A stretch of 64,000 nt of DNA from Sneathiella chungangensis (lineage in GTDB: Bacteria; Pseudomonadota; Alphaproteobacteria; Sneathiellales; Sneathiellaceae): contig NZ_WTVA01000001.1 in the NCBI RefSeq assembly GCF_009882935.1, positions 572,238 through 636,237 of the forward strand, in the 5' to 3' direction. Every line of letters begins with the position of its first letter. Position 1 is the first letter of the stretch. The notes under the pieces are model-generated. The model was not told the DNA's origin. It was given only the letters and a program-made list of their open reading frames with translations, and did no database searches. Both the position numbers and the translations under genes were made by a program. Positions 56,946-64,000 of the stretch are shown piece by piece.

Positions 56946-58501
56946 CTCACCTGCTTTTCCTTGCCCGACCAGTAGGGCTTGCGTAGCTCCGTCTTCAGGA
57001 TCTTGCCAGCACCCGAGAGCGGTAGCGGATCGGTCACGAAATCGATGCTGCGCGGGCATTTGAACCCGGCAATCAGGCTATGGCTGAATTCGATGATCTC
57101 GGTCTCCGTTGCGCCCTTGCCCTCATGCAGGCGGACGACCGCATGCACCTGCTCGCCCCAGGTTTCGTGCGGGATACCGATGACGGCGCATTCGGCGACC
57201 GCCGGATGCTGATAGACCGCGTTCTCGACCTCTGCGGAATAGACATTCTCGCCGCCGGAGATGATCATGTCCTTCACCCGGTCGACGATATAGACGAAGC
57301 CCTGCTCATCCATATAGCCGCCATCGCCTGAATGCATCCAGCCGCCTTTCAACGCCTCCGCCGTCTGTTCGGGCTTGTTCCAGTAGCCGAGCATGACATT
57401 GGCGCCGCGCACGCAGACCTGACCGACGGTGCCGGGCGGCACTTCCTCGTCATTTTCATCGAAAATCCGGACGTCGCCCGCATAGATCGGCCGGCCCGCC
57501 GATTTGAAGCGGCCCGCGTTCGGCCCCTCCAGCACATGGAATTCCGGCCCGGTGAAGGTGACCAGCGGCGCGCATTCGGTCTGGCCGTAGGCATGGGTGA
57601 AGCCGGCCTCCGGCAGGACCTCGAGCGCCTTCATGATCACCGCCTCCGGCATGGGCGAGGCGCCATAGATGATGTCCTTCAGGCTCGACATGTCATAATT
57701 GGCGATCTCGGGATCATTAACCACCATATTGACCATGGTCGGCACCAGCAGCGTATTGGTGATCCGGTATTTTTCCACCGCCTCCATGGTGCCCTTCGGC
57801 GTAAAGCCCGGAATGAAGACATGCACGCCGAGACCCATGGTGGTGCCGAAGACGGCGGCGCCGTCGGCGATATGGAACATCGGTGCCACATGCAGCCAGC
57901 GCGCATCCTCCTTGAAATTGAAGCAGGGCATGGCGTTCAGCGTATTGACGACAAAATTCGTATGGCTCAGCATCACGCCCTTGGAGACGCCGGTCGTGCC
58001 GCCGGTGTAGAACAGCCCGGCAAGATCGTCATAGCCTCGGCCCGCATCCGGCACCGGTTCATGCGCCGCCACCAGTTCCTCATAATTCAGCATGCCGGCG
58101 GGCGTGTCGCCATCGCCGATATAGATCACCTCCCGCAGCGAGGAGACGCGCTTTCGAAGTTCCGGCACCGCCCCGGCAAAGGCATCGTCGACGAGCAGGA
58201 TTTCGGATCCCGAGTCGTTCAGCCAGTAGGCGAATTCCGGCACCGCGAGACGCGTATTCACCGGCACGAACACCCCGCCCGCCCAGGGCGTCGCATAATA
58301 GAATTCGAGATAGCGATCGGAGTTGAGCGCGAGGATCGCCACCCGCTCCCCACCGGTAATGCCGTAACCGCGGAGCGCGCCCGCGAATTTCTGCACCCGC
58401 AGCGCAAATTCCTTGTAGGTCCGCTCGCGACCCGCACAGATGGTCGCGAGGCAGTCCCCCTTGGTCTGGACCGCCCGCGTCAATAATTGTGAAATAAACA
58501 T
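56942..58501 (-). CDS. AMP-binding acyl-CoA synthetase
   Basis: An ANL-superfamily ligase of 519 residues that activates a fatty or other carboxylic acid to its CoA ester. The P-loop is LFYTGGTTGVSKGVMLSH, with the motifs YGQTECAPLV and HSGDGGYMDEQGFVYIVDR. The catalytic Lys is in PLSGAGKILKTELR. The substrate cannot be read. It is divergent from a hotdog thioesterase across 190 bases, which suggests linked CoA-ester metabolism. Confidence 0.92.
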   Translation of the reverse strand: MFISQLLTRAVQTKGDCLATICAGRERTYKEFALRVQKFAGALRGYGITGGERVAILALNSDRYLEFYYATPWAGGVFVPVNTRLAVPEFAYWLNDSGSEILLVDDAFAGAVPELRKRVSSLREVIYIGDGDTPAGMLNYEELVAAHEPVPDAGRGYDDLAGLFYTGGTTGVSKGVMLSHTNFVVNTLNAMPCFNFKEDARWLHVAPMFHIADGAAVFGTTMGLGVHVFIPGFTPKGTMEAVEKYRITNTLLVPTMVNMVVNDPEIANYDMSSLKDIIYGASPMPEAVIMKALEVLPEAGFTHAYGQTECAPLVTFTGPEFHVLEGPNAGRFKSAGRPIYAGDVRIFDENDEEVPPGTVGQVCVRGANVMLGYWNKPEQTAEALKGGWMHSGDGGYMDEQGFVYIVDRVKDMIISGGENVYSAEVENAVYQHPAVAECAVIGIPHETWGEQVHAVVRLHEGKGATETEIIEFSHSLIAGFKCPRSIDFVTDPLPLSGAGKILKTELRKPYWSGKEKQVS

Positions 58502-58691
58502 TCCCTGCTCCCTGTCTGCTTTTTTTATGAAGTATTAGAGAAATCGCGCCGAAGGTAAAGACCATGCCTTCTAATCAACCGAATTAATTGCGCCGGACAG
58601 GGCGGCCCGCGCGAAAAAGATTGGATATTGTCTCCCCCGCCAACTTGCGCCATTGTGAGGCAGGCGTAAATTTCAATAACAACAGGGCTTT

Positions 58692-59105
58692 ATGTCACAT
58701 ATCACCGTAAAGGAAGCAGAAGACTTCTATACCAACAGCTTCGCCCCCTGGATCAAGGCGATGAATATCAGCATCGTCGAAATCGGCGAGGACAACGCGA
58801 CGCTCCGTATCCCCGCCTCGTCCGATCTGAACCGGCTTGGCGGCATGATCTGCGGTCAGGCGATCATGGCGCTCGCCGATACCGCCATGGTCTTCGCGGT
58901 CGCCGCCAATGCGGGCGGGTTCGTTACCATGACCTCGGTCAACATGGCGACAACCTTCCTGCGCCCGGCTGAGGGCGAGGAAATGTTCGCCGAGGCGCGG
59001 GTTATCAAGACCGGCAAGCGGCTGGTTTATGGGGAAGTCAGTCTGCATATGGGCAATGCGGCGAAACCCGTCGCCCATGTCACGACGAGCGTGATGCTGC
59101 TGTAG
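58692..59105 (+). CDS. PaaI-type hotdog thioesterase
   Basis: A 137-residue protein. It shows GGMICGQAIMALADTAM in place of the usual HGG motif (GGMICGQ), so the histidine is absent, while the following LAD helix and the TSVNMATTFLRPA strand are present. It probably hydrolyses a CoA ester, perhaps one made by the divergent acyl-CoA synthetase. It is only distantly like the other thioesterase in this window. Confidence 0.85.
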   Translation: MSHITVKEAEDFYTNSFAPWIKAMNISIVEIGEDNATLRIPASSDLNRLGGMICGQAIMALADTAMVFAVAANAGGFVTMTSVNMATTFLRPAEGEEMFAEARVIKTGKRLVYGEVSLHMGNAAKPVAHVTTSVMLL

Positions 59106-59111
59106 CCGGCG

Positions 59112-59537
59112 CTATTTCCGGAACAGGGACCCCTGCCGGTGATCGTCGATCAGGCGGTCGGAGGGTTCGGGGCTCGCAAGGCGGATGCGCTGCTGCCTCG
59201 GCGCGTCGTCCCGGTCGTAGACATCGTCGTAGAAATCGCGGCCCGTCGCCGCCATGCGCACGACCTTCTCCGTCTCCGCGCCGAAACTATGCCGCGCCGG
59301 GCGGAACCCCTGCGCCAGCAGCGAATGATAGTGCCAGGCGTTGTAGACGAAGATGAAAACCGGGACGGAGAATCCCAAGGTCGCGATATTCACCAGCGAC
59401 ATGCCGATAAATCCAAGGACATGCCCCCTGTAGAGGGCGGGGAACGGCCCGAAAAACAGGCAGGTCCAGGAAATGCCCGTATAGGCAATTGCCCGTTTAC
59501 GGGTTTGCGGCTCGATCATCGGAATAGCGTAGGCCAT
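59112..59537 (-). CDS. DUF2628-like small membrane protein
   Basis: A 141-residue protein from ATG 59537, preceded by GGAGG. TGISWTCLFFGPFPALYRGH fits the DUF2628 pattern (a short stretch before two membrane segments), followed by GFIGMSLVNIATLGFSVPVF. The C-terminal part is charged. The function is unknown. The 259 bases up to 59796 (its promoter region and the amidase 3' end) show no gene. Confidence 0.72.
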   Translation of the reverse strand: MAYAIPMIEPQTRKRAIAYTGISWTCLFFGPFPALYRGHVLGFIGMSLVNIATLGFSVPVFIFVYNAWHYHSLLAQGFRPARHSFGAETEKVVRMAATGRDFYDDVYDRDDAPRQQRIRLASPEPSDRLIDDHRQGSLFRK

Positions 59538-59796
59538 GATTGCCTCCAAAGCAGAAAATCCGCCGCTCCCGGGCTCATCCTTGGCCGCTCGAGCCCAAGT
59601 GTTACGGCGCGTATCTCCTTCGATAAGAGGTAGCAAGAATTTCTTTACAAAATCTTGCGAACCGCCTGCAATTTGACGAAAGTTTTAGAGACCACGCGCG
59701 GCGGAATCAAAATTTCGTTTGATATCAGTCTCTTATGAAAGGCCGCCGAAAATATGACTTTTTCTTGGAGTCTTTGAGGATTATCCGCCGTGACCG

Positions 59797-61251
59797 TCAG
59801 TCGTACCCGGGCGGCGGGGTGAAGCCGCCAAACGCCTCCTCGATCAGCTGGCAGAGCTTGAGCGAGGTCTTGTCCTCCCCATAGGCCGCGACCGCCTGCA
59901 GTCCGACGGGAAGGCCGCCGGGCGTGATCCCCGCCGGCACCACGGTGGAGGGCAGATCGACCATATTCGGATAGCCCGCCCAGAACATCTGATCGGTGCT
60001 CGGCTGCAAATTGCCGTTGATATCGATCATCCGGTCCTGCCGCTCCCCCTTCTGGTTCTGCGGGAACGCCGGTCCGGCGGCGGCGGGACAGATGAGGATG
60101 TCCCATTCCCCGAAAAATTCCTGCCATTTCAGGGCCATGAGTTTTCGCTCGTTATTGATGCGCAGCCATTCCTTGTGCGGCAGGGTCCCGGCGCGCGCCA
60201 TCAGGGTGAGGTAGCTCTTATCATTCGGATCGGCCTCGGCGACGATCTTGCGAAAGCGCGCGAGTTGCTCGTCGGAAAGCGCGCCCGACGTTGCCGCCCG
60301 CAGCAGCAGGATATAGGTCTCATAAGCTGCCGCGATGGGGATATCGGGCCGCGCCGTACGGCTCACCCGTGCGCCTTCCGCTTCCAGCCTGTCGGCAATC
60401 TTGTTCAGCGCCGCCTGATAGTCGTTATCCACATCGAAGCCTTCGGCACTGGTCATCACGGCGATGCGGAAATCCTTCAAATGCCGGTGCCGCGCCGGTT
60501 TCAGCCGGAGCGTCCAGGCGGCATTCTGCGGGCTTCCCGCCCCGGCCATGACATCGAGCGCGACTTCGAGATCGAAGGCGGACCGCGCAAGCGGGCCGAG
60601 CACGGCAATATCGCTGTCCGCGACGATCCCCGGCGGCTTCTGGCCATGGCCCGGAATAATGTTATAGGTCGGCTTGTGGCCGCAGACGCCGCAGTAATGG
60701 GCCGGATTGCGGATCGAGGCGCCGATGTCGGAGCCCGTCTCGATGCCCGAAAGACCCGCCGCCAGCGCCGCCGCCGAGCCGCCTGAGGAGCCGCCCGGCG
60801 TCAGGCCGAGGTCCCAGGGGTTGTTGGTGGTGCCATAGATATCGTTGAAACTCTGCCAGTCGGCGAGCATGAAGGGCACGTTGGTCTTGCCGAAGATATT
60901 CGCGCCCGCATCCAGCAGCCGCTGCACACTCAACGCGTTTTTTTCCGGGTAATGGTCCTTCCAGGCCGGATTTCCCCAGGTCGAGGGACTGCCGACAAAG
61001 TTATAGGATTCCTTGATCGTCATCGGCACGCCATGCAGCGGGCCCAGCACATCGCCCCGGATGCGCGCGGCATCGGCGGCGCGCGCCCGGGCCCGCGCGC
61101 CCTTTTCGTCCATCCAGATCACGGCGTTAAGATCGCCGTTATATTTACCGATGCGCGCCAGATAATGATCGAGCAATTCCTCCGCGCCGATTTCACCGGA
61201 GGCGATGCGCGCCGCCTGCTCAACGGCGGAGGCAAAATGTATGGCTGTCAT
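59797..61251 (-). CDS. Amidase (amidase signature family)
   Basis: A 484-residue enzyme from ATG 61251, preceded by GGGAGGGA. The amidase signature is complete: catalytic Lys in GVPMTIKES, the GGSSGGSAAALAAG loop, and the nucleophile Ser in GIETGSDIGASIRNPA. It resembles stand-alone amidases rather than GatA, and no gatB or gatC is near. The substrate is unknown. Confidence 0.9.
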   Translation of the reverse strand: MTAIHFASAVEQAARIASGEIGAEELLDHYLARIGKYNGDLNAVIWMDEKGARARARAADAARIRGDVLGPLHGVPMTIKESYNFVGSPSTWGNPAWKDHYPEKNALSVQRLLDAGANIFGKTNVPFMLADWQSFNDIYGTTNNPWDLGLTPGGSSGGSAAALAAGLSGIETGSDIGASIRNPAHYCGVCGHKPTYNIIPGHGQKPPGIVADSDIAVLGPLARSAFDLEVALDVMAGAGSPQNAAWTLRLKPARHRHLKDFRIAVMTSAEGFDVDNDYQAALNKIADRLEAEGARVSRTARPDIPIAAAYETYILLLRAATSGALSDEQLARFRKIVAEADPNDKSYLTLMARAGTLPHKEWLRINNERKLMALKWQEFFGEWDILICPAAAGPAFPQNQKGERQDRMIDINGNLQPSTDQMFWAGYPNMVDLPSTVVPAGITPGGLPVGLQAVAAYGEDKTSLKLCQLIEEAFGGFTPPPGYD

Positions 61252-61461
61252 GTCGGGGTCCCTCCCTGGACTGGAACCGGTTTGCGCCCGGTTTCTCATT
61301 TACGGTTTTCGCCCATGAAGTCTAAAGCGTTTTAAACCCCCCGCTCAATCAAAATTTTTGGCGCTTGAGATTGCAGCAGGAAATCCGCTATATGATCCTG
61401 GGGGACGAGATTATGTCGGCTGCGATGCAAACGACTGGAAACGGGGGATCACAAGTAGAGT

Positions 61462-62205
61462 ATGTCCGATACGTCATTACGGCTTCGCGGGTCGATTACG
61501 CTTCTAATTATTTGCAATATTCTGGCGCTGGTTTTGCTGGTCACGAACCTGACCGGCCTTTACGACACCGTCTGGCAGGCCATCGATACCCGCGTCTTTC
61601 GCGCCCTTAACGGCACCATAGGCCCGGACTCCGCACTTACTCATTTCTGGGGCTGGACGAACAGCAAGACCTTCGATCGCACGACCTTCGTCGTCATGAT
61701 GGGGTTTTGCGTCTATCTGGTGATGTCGACGGAGAGGCCGAACCGCATTGCGGCGACGGCGAAGATCATCGCGATCGGCCTGCTGATCGCGATTGCCGTC
61801 GGCTTCTCGAAGAAGGTGCTCGGCGGATTTTTTCACCCGAGCCCCGGTTACCTGCTCACCGACTATTACAATGTGAATGATTTCATCACGGGCTATACGG
61901 TCAAGACCACGACCGACCATTCCTTTCCCGGAGATCACGCAATGACCAGCGCGCTGTTTGCGGGCGGGGTGATCCTGCTGTTCCGCGGGCGGATCTACGC
62001 CATGGCCTTCAGCGTCCTGTTGATTTTTATTGTCTGCCTGCCCCGGATGGCCGGTGGCGGCCACTGGTTCACCGACGTTATCGTCGGCGGCGGCGCGGCC
62101 TGCCTGATCCTGCTGCCCTGGCTTGTCGTCAGCCCCTATGTCGCCTGGGTGGAACGCGCCTTGAGCTGGGGATGGGGCAAGGTCCCCGCGCTCATTCGGA
62201 AATAG
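61462..62205 (+). CDS. PAP2-family phosphatase with altered first motif
   Basis: A 247-residue integral membrane protein with about six segments. Motif 2 is SFPGDHAMTS and motif 3 PRMAGGGHWFTDVIVGG, with the catalytic histidines. Motif 1 normally reads KxxxxxxRP; here it is KKVLGGFFHPSP, so the Arg is replaced by His. The family includes lipid phosphatases and LpxE/LpxT-type enzymes that modify lipid A or undecaprenyl pyrophosphate. Substrate unknown. Confidence 0.88.
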   Translation: MSDTSLRLRGSITLLIICNILALVLLVTNLTGLYDTVWQAIDTRVFRALNGTIGPDSALTHFWGWTNSKTFDRTTFVVMMGFCVYLVMSTERPNRIAATAKIIAIGLLIAIAVGFSKKVLGGFFHPSPGYLLTDYYNVNDFITGYTVKTTTDHSFPGDHAMTSALFAGGVILLFRGRIYAMAFSVLLIFIVCLPRMAGGGHWFTDVIVGGGAACLILLPWLVVSPYVAWVERALSWGWGKVPALIRK

Positions 62206-62234
62206 CCGGACGCGCAAACGCGCCCGTCCATCTC

Positions 62235-64000
62235 CTAAAGCTCCGCGAGGCGGGCCGCCGCATCCTTCAGCTTGGCGAGCTGGGTTTCGGCATCGGCGAG
62301 CTTCGCCTTTTCCCCCGCGACCACATCGGCAGGCGCGTTGGCGACGAACTTCTCGTTCCCGAGTTTCTTGTTGAGCCCCGTCATATAGCCAGACAGCTTG
62401 CCAATCTCTTTCTGAAGGCGGGCCTTCTCCGCATCGAGATCCATGGCGCCCGCGAGCGGCAGGATAACCGTCGCGCCCTTATGGACGAACTGGAGCGCGC
62501 CCTTCGGCACCTCCGCATCCGTCGCGTAAGATTCGAGCCGGGCCATTCGGGCGATGATATCCCAGTGCTTCTCAAGCCGGGCCTTATCCTCCGCGCTGCC
62601 GTCATTGAAGATGAGCGGGATTTTCGCGCCGGCCGGAACGTTCATCTCGCTGCGCACACCGCGAATGCTGGTGATCAGCTCCTGCACCCAGTCCATCTCC
62701 GCCGTGGCGGCTGCAAAATCCGCGTCCGCCGGATAGACGGGCCAGTCGGCAACGATCAGGTCCGATTTCCGCGTGGCGGCGACGCTGCCCCAGAGCTCCT
62801 CGGTCACGAAGGGCATGAAGGGATGCAGGATTTTCAGGATCTGGTCCAGCACCCAGGCCGCCGTTGCCTGCGTTTCCGCCTTGTCATTGCCCTGGAACGG
62901 CAGTTTCGCGAATTCCAGATACCAGTCGCAGAAGACATTCCAGGTGAAGGCGTAGATGGCGTTCGACGCATCGTTGAAGCGATATCCCTCGATCGCCGCG
63001 CGCACTGCGCTTTCGCATTTCACCGTCTCGCCGACAATCCACTGGTTGATGGTTTCCTTGACCGCGAAGGGATCGAAGCCTTCTGGAACGGCACAGTCGT
63101 TCATCTCGCAGAAACGTGCCGCATTCCAGAGCTTGGTCGCGAAGTTACGATAGCCCTCGACCCGCTGTTCAGAAAGGCGGACATCGCGGCCTTGCGCCGC
63201 ACTGGTGGAGAGGAAGAAGCGCAGCGCATCGGCGCCATATTTATCCATCAGGTCCAGCGGATCGACCACATTGCCCTTGGATTTCGACATCTTCGCGCCC
63301 TGCTCATCACGGACCAGCGCATGGATATAGACCGTGTGAAACGGCACTTCTTCCATGAAATGCAGGCCCATCATCATCATCCGGGCGACCCAGAAGAAGA
63401 TGATATCAAATCCGGTGACGAGCGTATCGGTCGGGTAATAGCGGGCAAGCTCCGGCGTCTTGTCGGGCCAGCCCAAGGTCGAGAAGGGCCAGAGCGCGGA
63501 GGAAAACCAGGTATCGAGAACGTCATTGTCCTGAGCGAGCTCTTCCTTGCGGCCATAATGCGCCTCGGCGGCGGCAAGGGCCTCTTCCTCCGTTTCCTCA
63601 ACGAAGATCATGCCGTCGGGACCGAACCAGGCGGGAATGCGATGCCCCCACCAGAGCTGGCGCGAGATGCACCACGGTTGGATATTGCGCATCCAGTCGT
63701 AATAGGTGTTGGTCCATTTCTCGGGCACGAATTTCGTCTTGCCGTTCTCCACCGCGCGGATGGCGGGCTGGGCCAAGGTCGCCGCATCGGCGAACCACTG
63801 ATCGGTGAGCAACGGCTCGATCACAACGCCGGAGCGGTCGCCATAGGGGACCGTATGCGGATGATCGTCAATTTTCTCGAGCAGGCCGAGGCTTTCCATC
63901 TCGGCGACGACTTTTTTCCGCGCCTCAAACCGCTCCATGCCCTGATATTCTTCCGGCACCGCGTCATTCAGATGCGCGTTCTCATCCATGATATTGATCA
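62235..64000 (-). CDS. valS: Valyl-tRNA synthetase, 3' part (N-terminus beyond the window)
   Basis: The last 587 residues or so of a class I synthetase; the reading frame continues past the right edge as INIMDENAHL. It includes part of the editing region, the AKMSKSKGNVVDPLDLMDKY signature, the anticodon domain and the C-terminal coiled-coil arm (about the last 70 residues, KARLQKEIGKLSGYM). WTNTYYDWMRNIQPWCISRQ is typical of ValS. It is convergent with the PAP2 gene. Confidence 0.96.
   Translation of the reverse strand, partial: INIMDENAHLNDAVPEEYQGMERFEARKKVVAEMESLGLLEKIDDHPHTVPYGDRSGVVIEPLLTDQWFADAATLAQPAIRAVENGKTKFVPEKWTNTYYDWMRNIQPWCISRQLWWGHRIPAWFGPDGMIFVEETEEEALAAAEAHYGRKEELAQDNDVLDTWFSSALWPFSTLGWPDKTPELARYYPTDTLVTGFDIIFFWVARMMMMGLHFMEEVPFHTVYIHALVRDEQGAKMSKSKGNVVDPLDLMDKYGADALRFFLSTSAAQGRDVRLSEQRVEGYRNFATKLWNAARFCEMNDCAVPEGFDPFAVKETINQWIVGETVKCESAVRAAIEGYRFNDASNAIYAFTWNVFCDWYLEFAKLPFQGNDKAETQATAAWVLDQILKILHPFMPFVTEELWGSVAATRKSDLIVADWPVYPADADFAAATAEMDWVQELITSIRGVRSEMNVPAGAKIPLIFNDGSAEDKARLEKHWDIIARMARLESYATDAEVPKGALQFVHKGATVILPLAGAMDLDAEKARLQKEIGKLSGYMTGLNKKLGNEKFVANAPADVVAGEKAKLADAETQLAKLKDAAARLAEL

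Noticed and set aside
1-64000. CRISPR arrays, insertion sequences, prophage, rRNA or tRNA genes
   Set aside because: I saw no regularly spaced repeats, transposase motifs, phage genes or tRNA T-loop signatures in the gaps. A tRNA or repeat search program would settle this.

Overview
The window is a piece of an alphaproteobacterial chromosome. The evidence is the gene order (gyrA-coaD-ppi-queA-tgt; yajC-secD-secF-Mth938; tatABC-serS-surE-pcm-nlpD; scpAB-nagZ-SPOR), the DUF2336, DUF6356 and PAS_5-type families, the folate-dependent tRNA methylase TrmFO, and TTAA-N7-TTAA (CtrA-type) and GAAC-N7-AAAC (alphaproteobacterial LexA-type) sites. G+C is high and almost every open frame is dense housekeeping. 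A Rhodospirillales/Sneathiellales-like lineage would fit, but I cannot fix the genus. I see no rRNA, tRNA, CRISPR, insertion sequence or prophage.

Layout. 1-9140: the tail of an unknown gene, a soluble PAS histidine kinase, a DUF2336 gene with a CtrA-type box, moaA-nadK, a three-gene orphan ParA operon (ParA, ribbon-helix-helix protein, PAS_5-like protein), an Spx-like protein and an unknown membrane protein. 9400-15431 (minus strand): tgt, queA, cyclophilin, coaD, gyrA. 15608-18868: a DUF6356 protein, an Lrp regulator, a lone hydantoinase-A-type protein and a VOC protein. 18957-25883: ssb and uvrA divergent across a LexA-type site, trmFO, an unknown coiled-coil protein and an NDUFAF6-like protein. 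26055-34259: sodB, a PuuD-type membrane protein, Mth938/secF/secD/yajC, a DUF815 ATPase, a TPMT-type methyltransferase, a thioesterase and a LysM/LytM lipoprotein. 34318-38770: pcm, surE, serS, tatC, tatB, tatA. 38952-44852: an iron-type ABC transporter with a Fur-like box, and a membrane hybrid histidine kinase. 44849-49915: scpB, scpA, an M50 protease, nagZ, a SPOR protein and an ArgS relative without its catalytic core. 50033-53043: erpA, exonuclease III, an unknown membrane protein and two small lipoproteins. 53223-64000: ilvD, an unusual Cys/His-membrane-OmpA fusion, an acyl-CoA synthetase, a second thioesterase, a DUF2628-like protein, an amidase, a PAP2 protein and the 3' part of valS.

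Most genes serve core processes: protein export (Sec and Tat), chromosome condensation (ScpAB), replication and repair (gyrA, ssb, uvrA, xth), tRNA modification (queA, tgt, trmFO), and cofactor and amino acid synthesis (moaA, nadK, coaD, ilvD). The least explained items are the ArgS homologue lacking the HIGH-motif core (48890-49915), the ParA operon (5067-7291), the Cys/His-OmpA fusion (55264-56928), and a possible CtrA-driven small RNA with a C-rich hairpin loop in the gap between two convergent genes (9282-9388).
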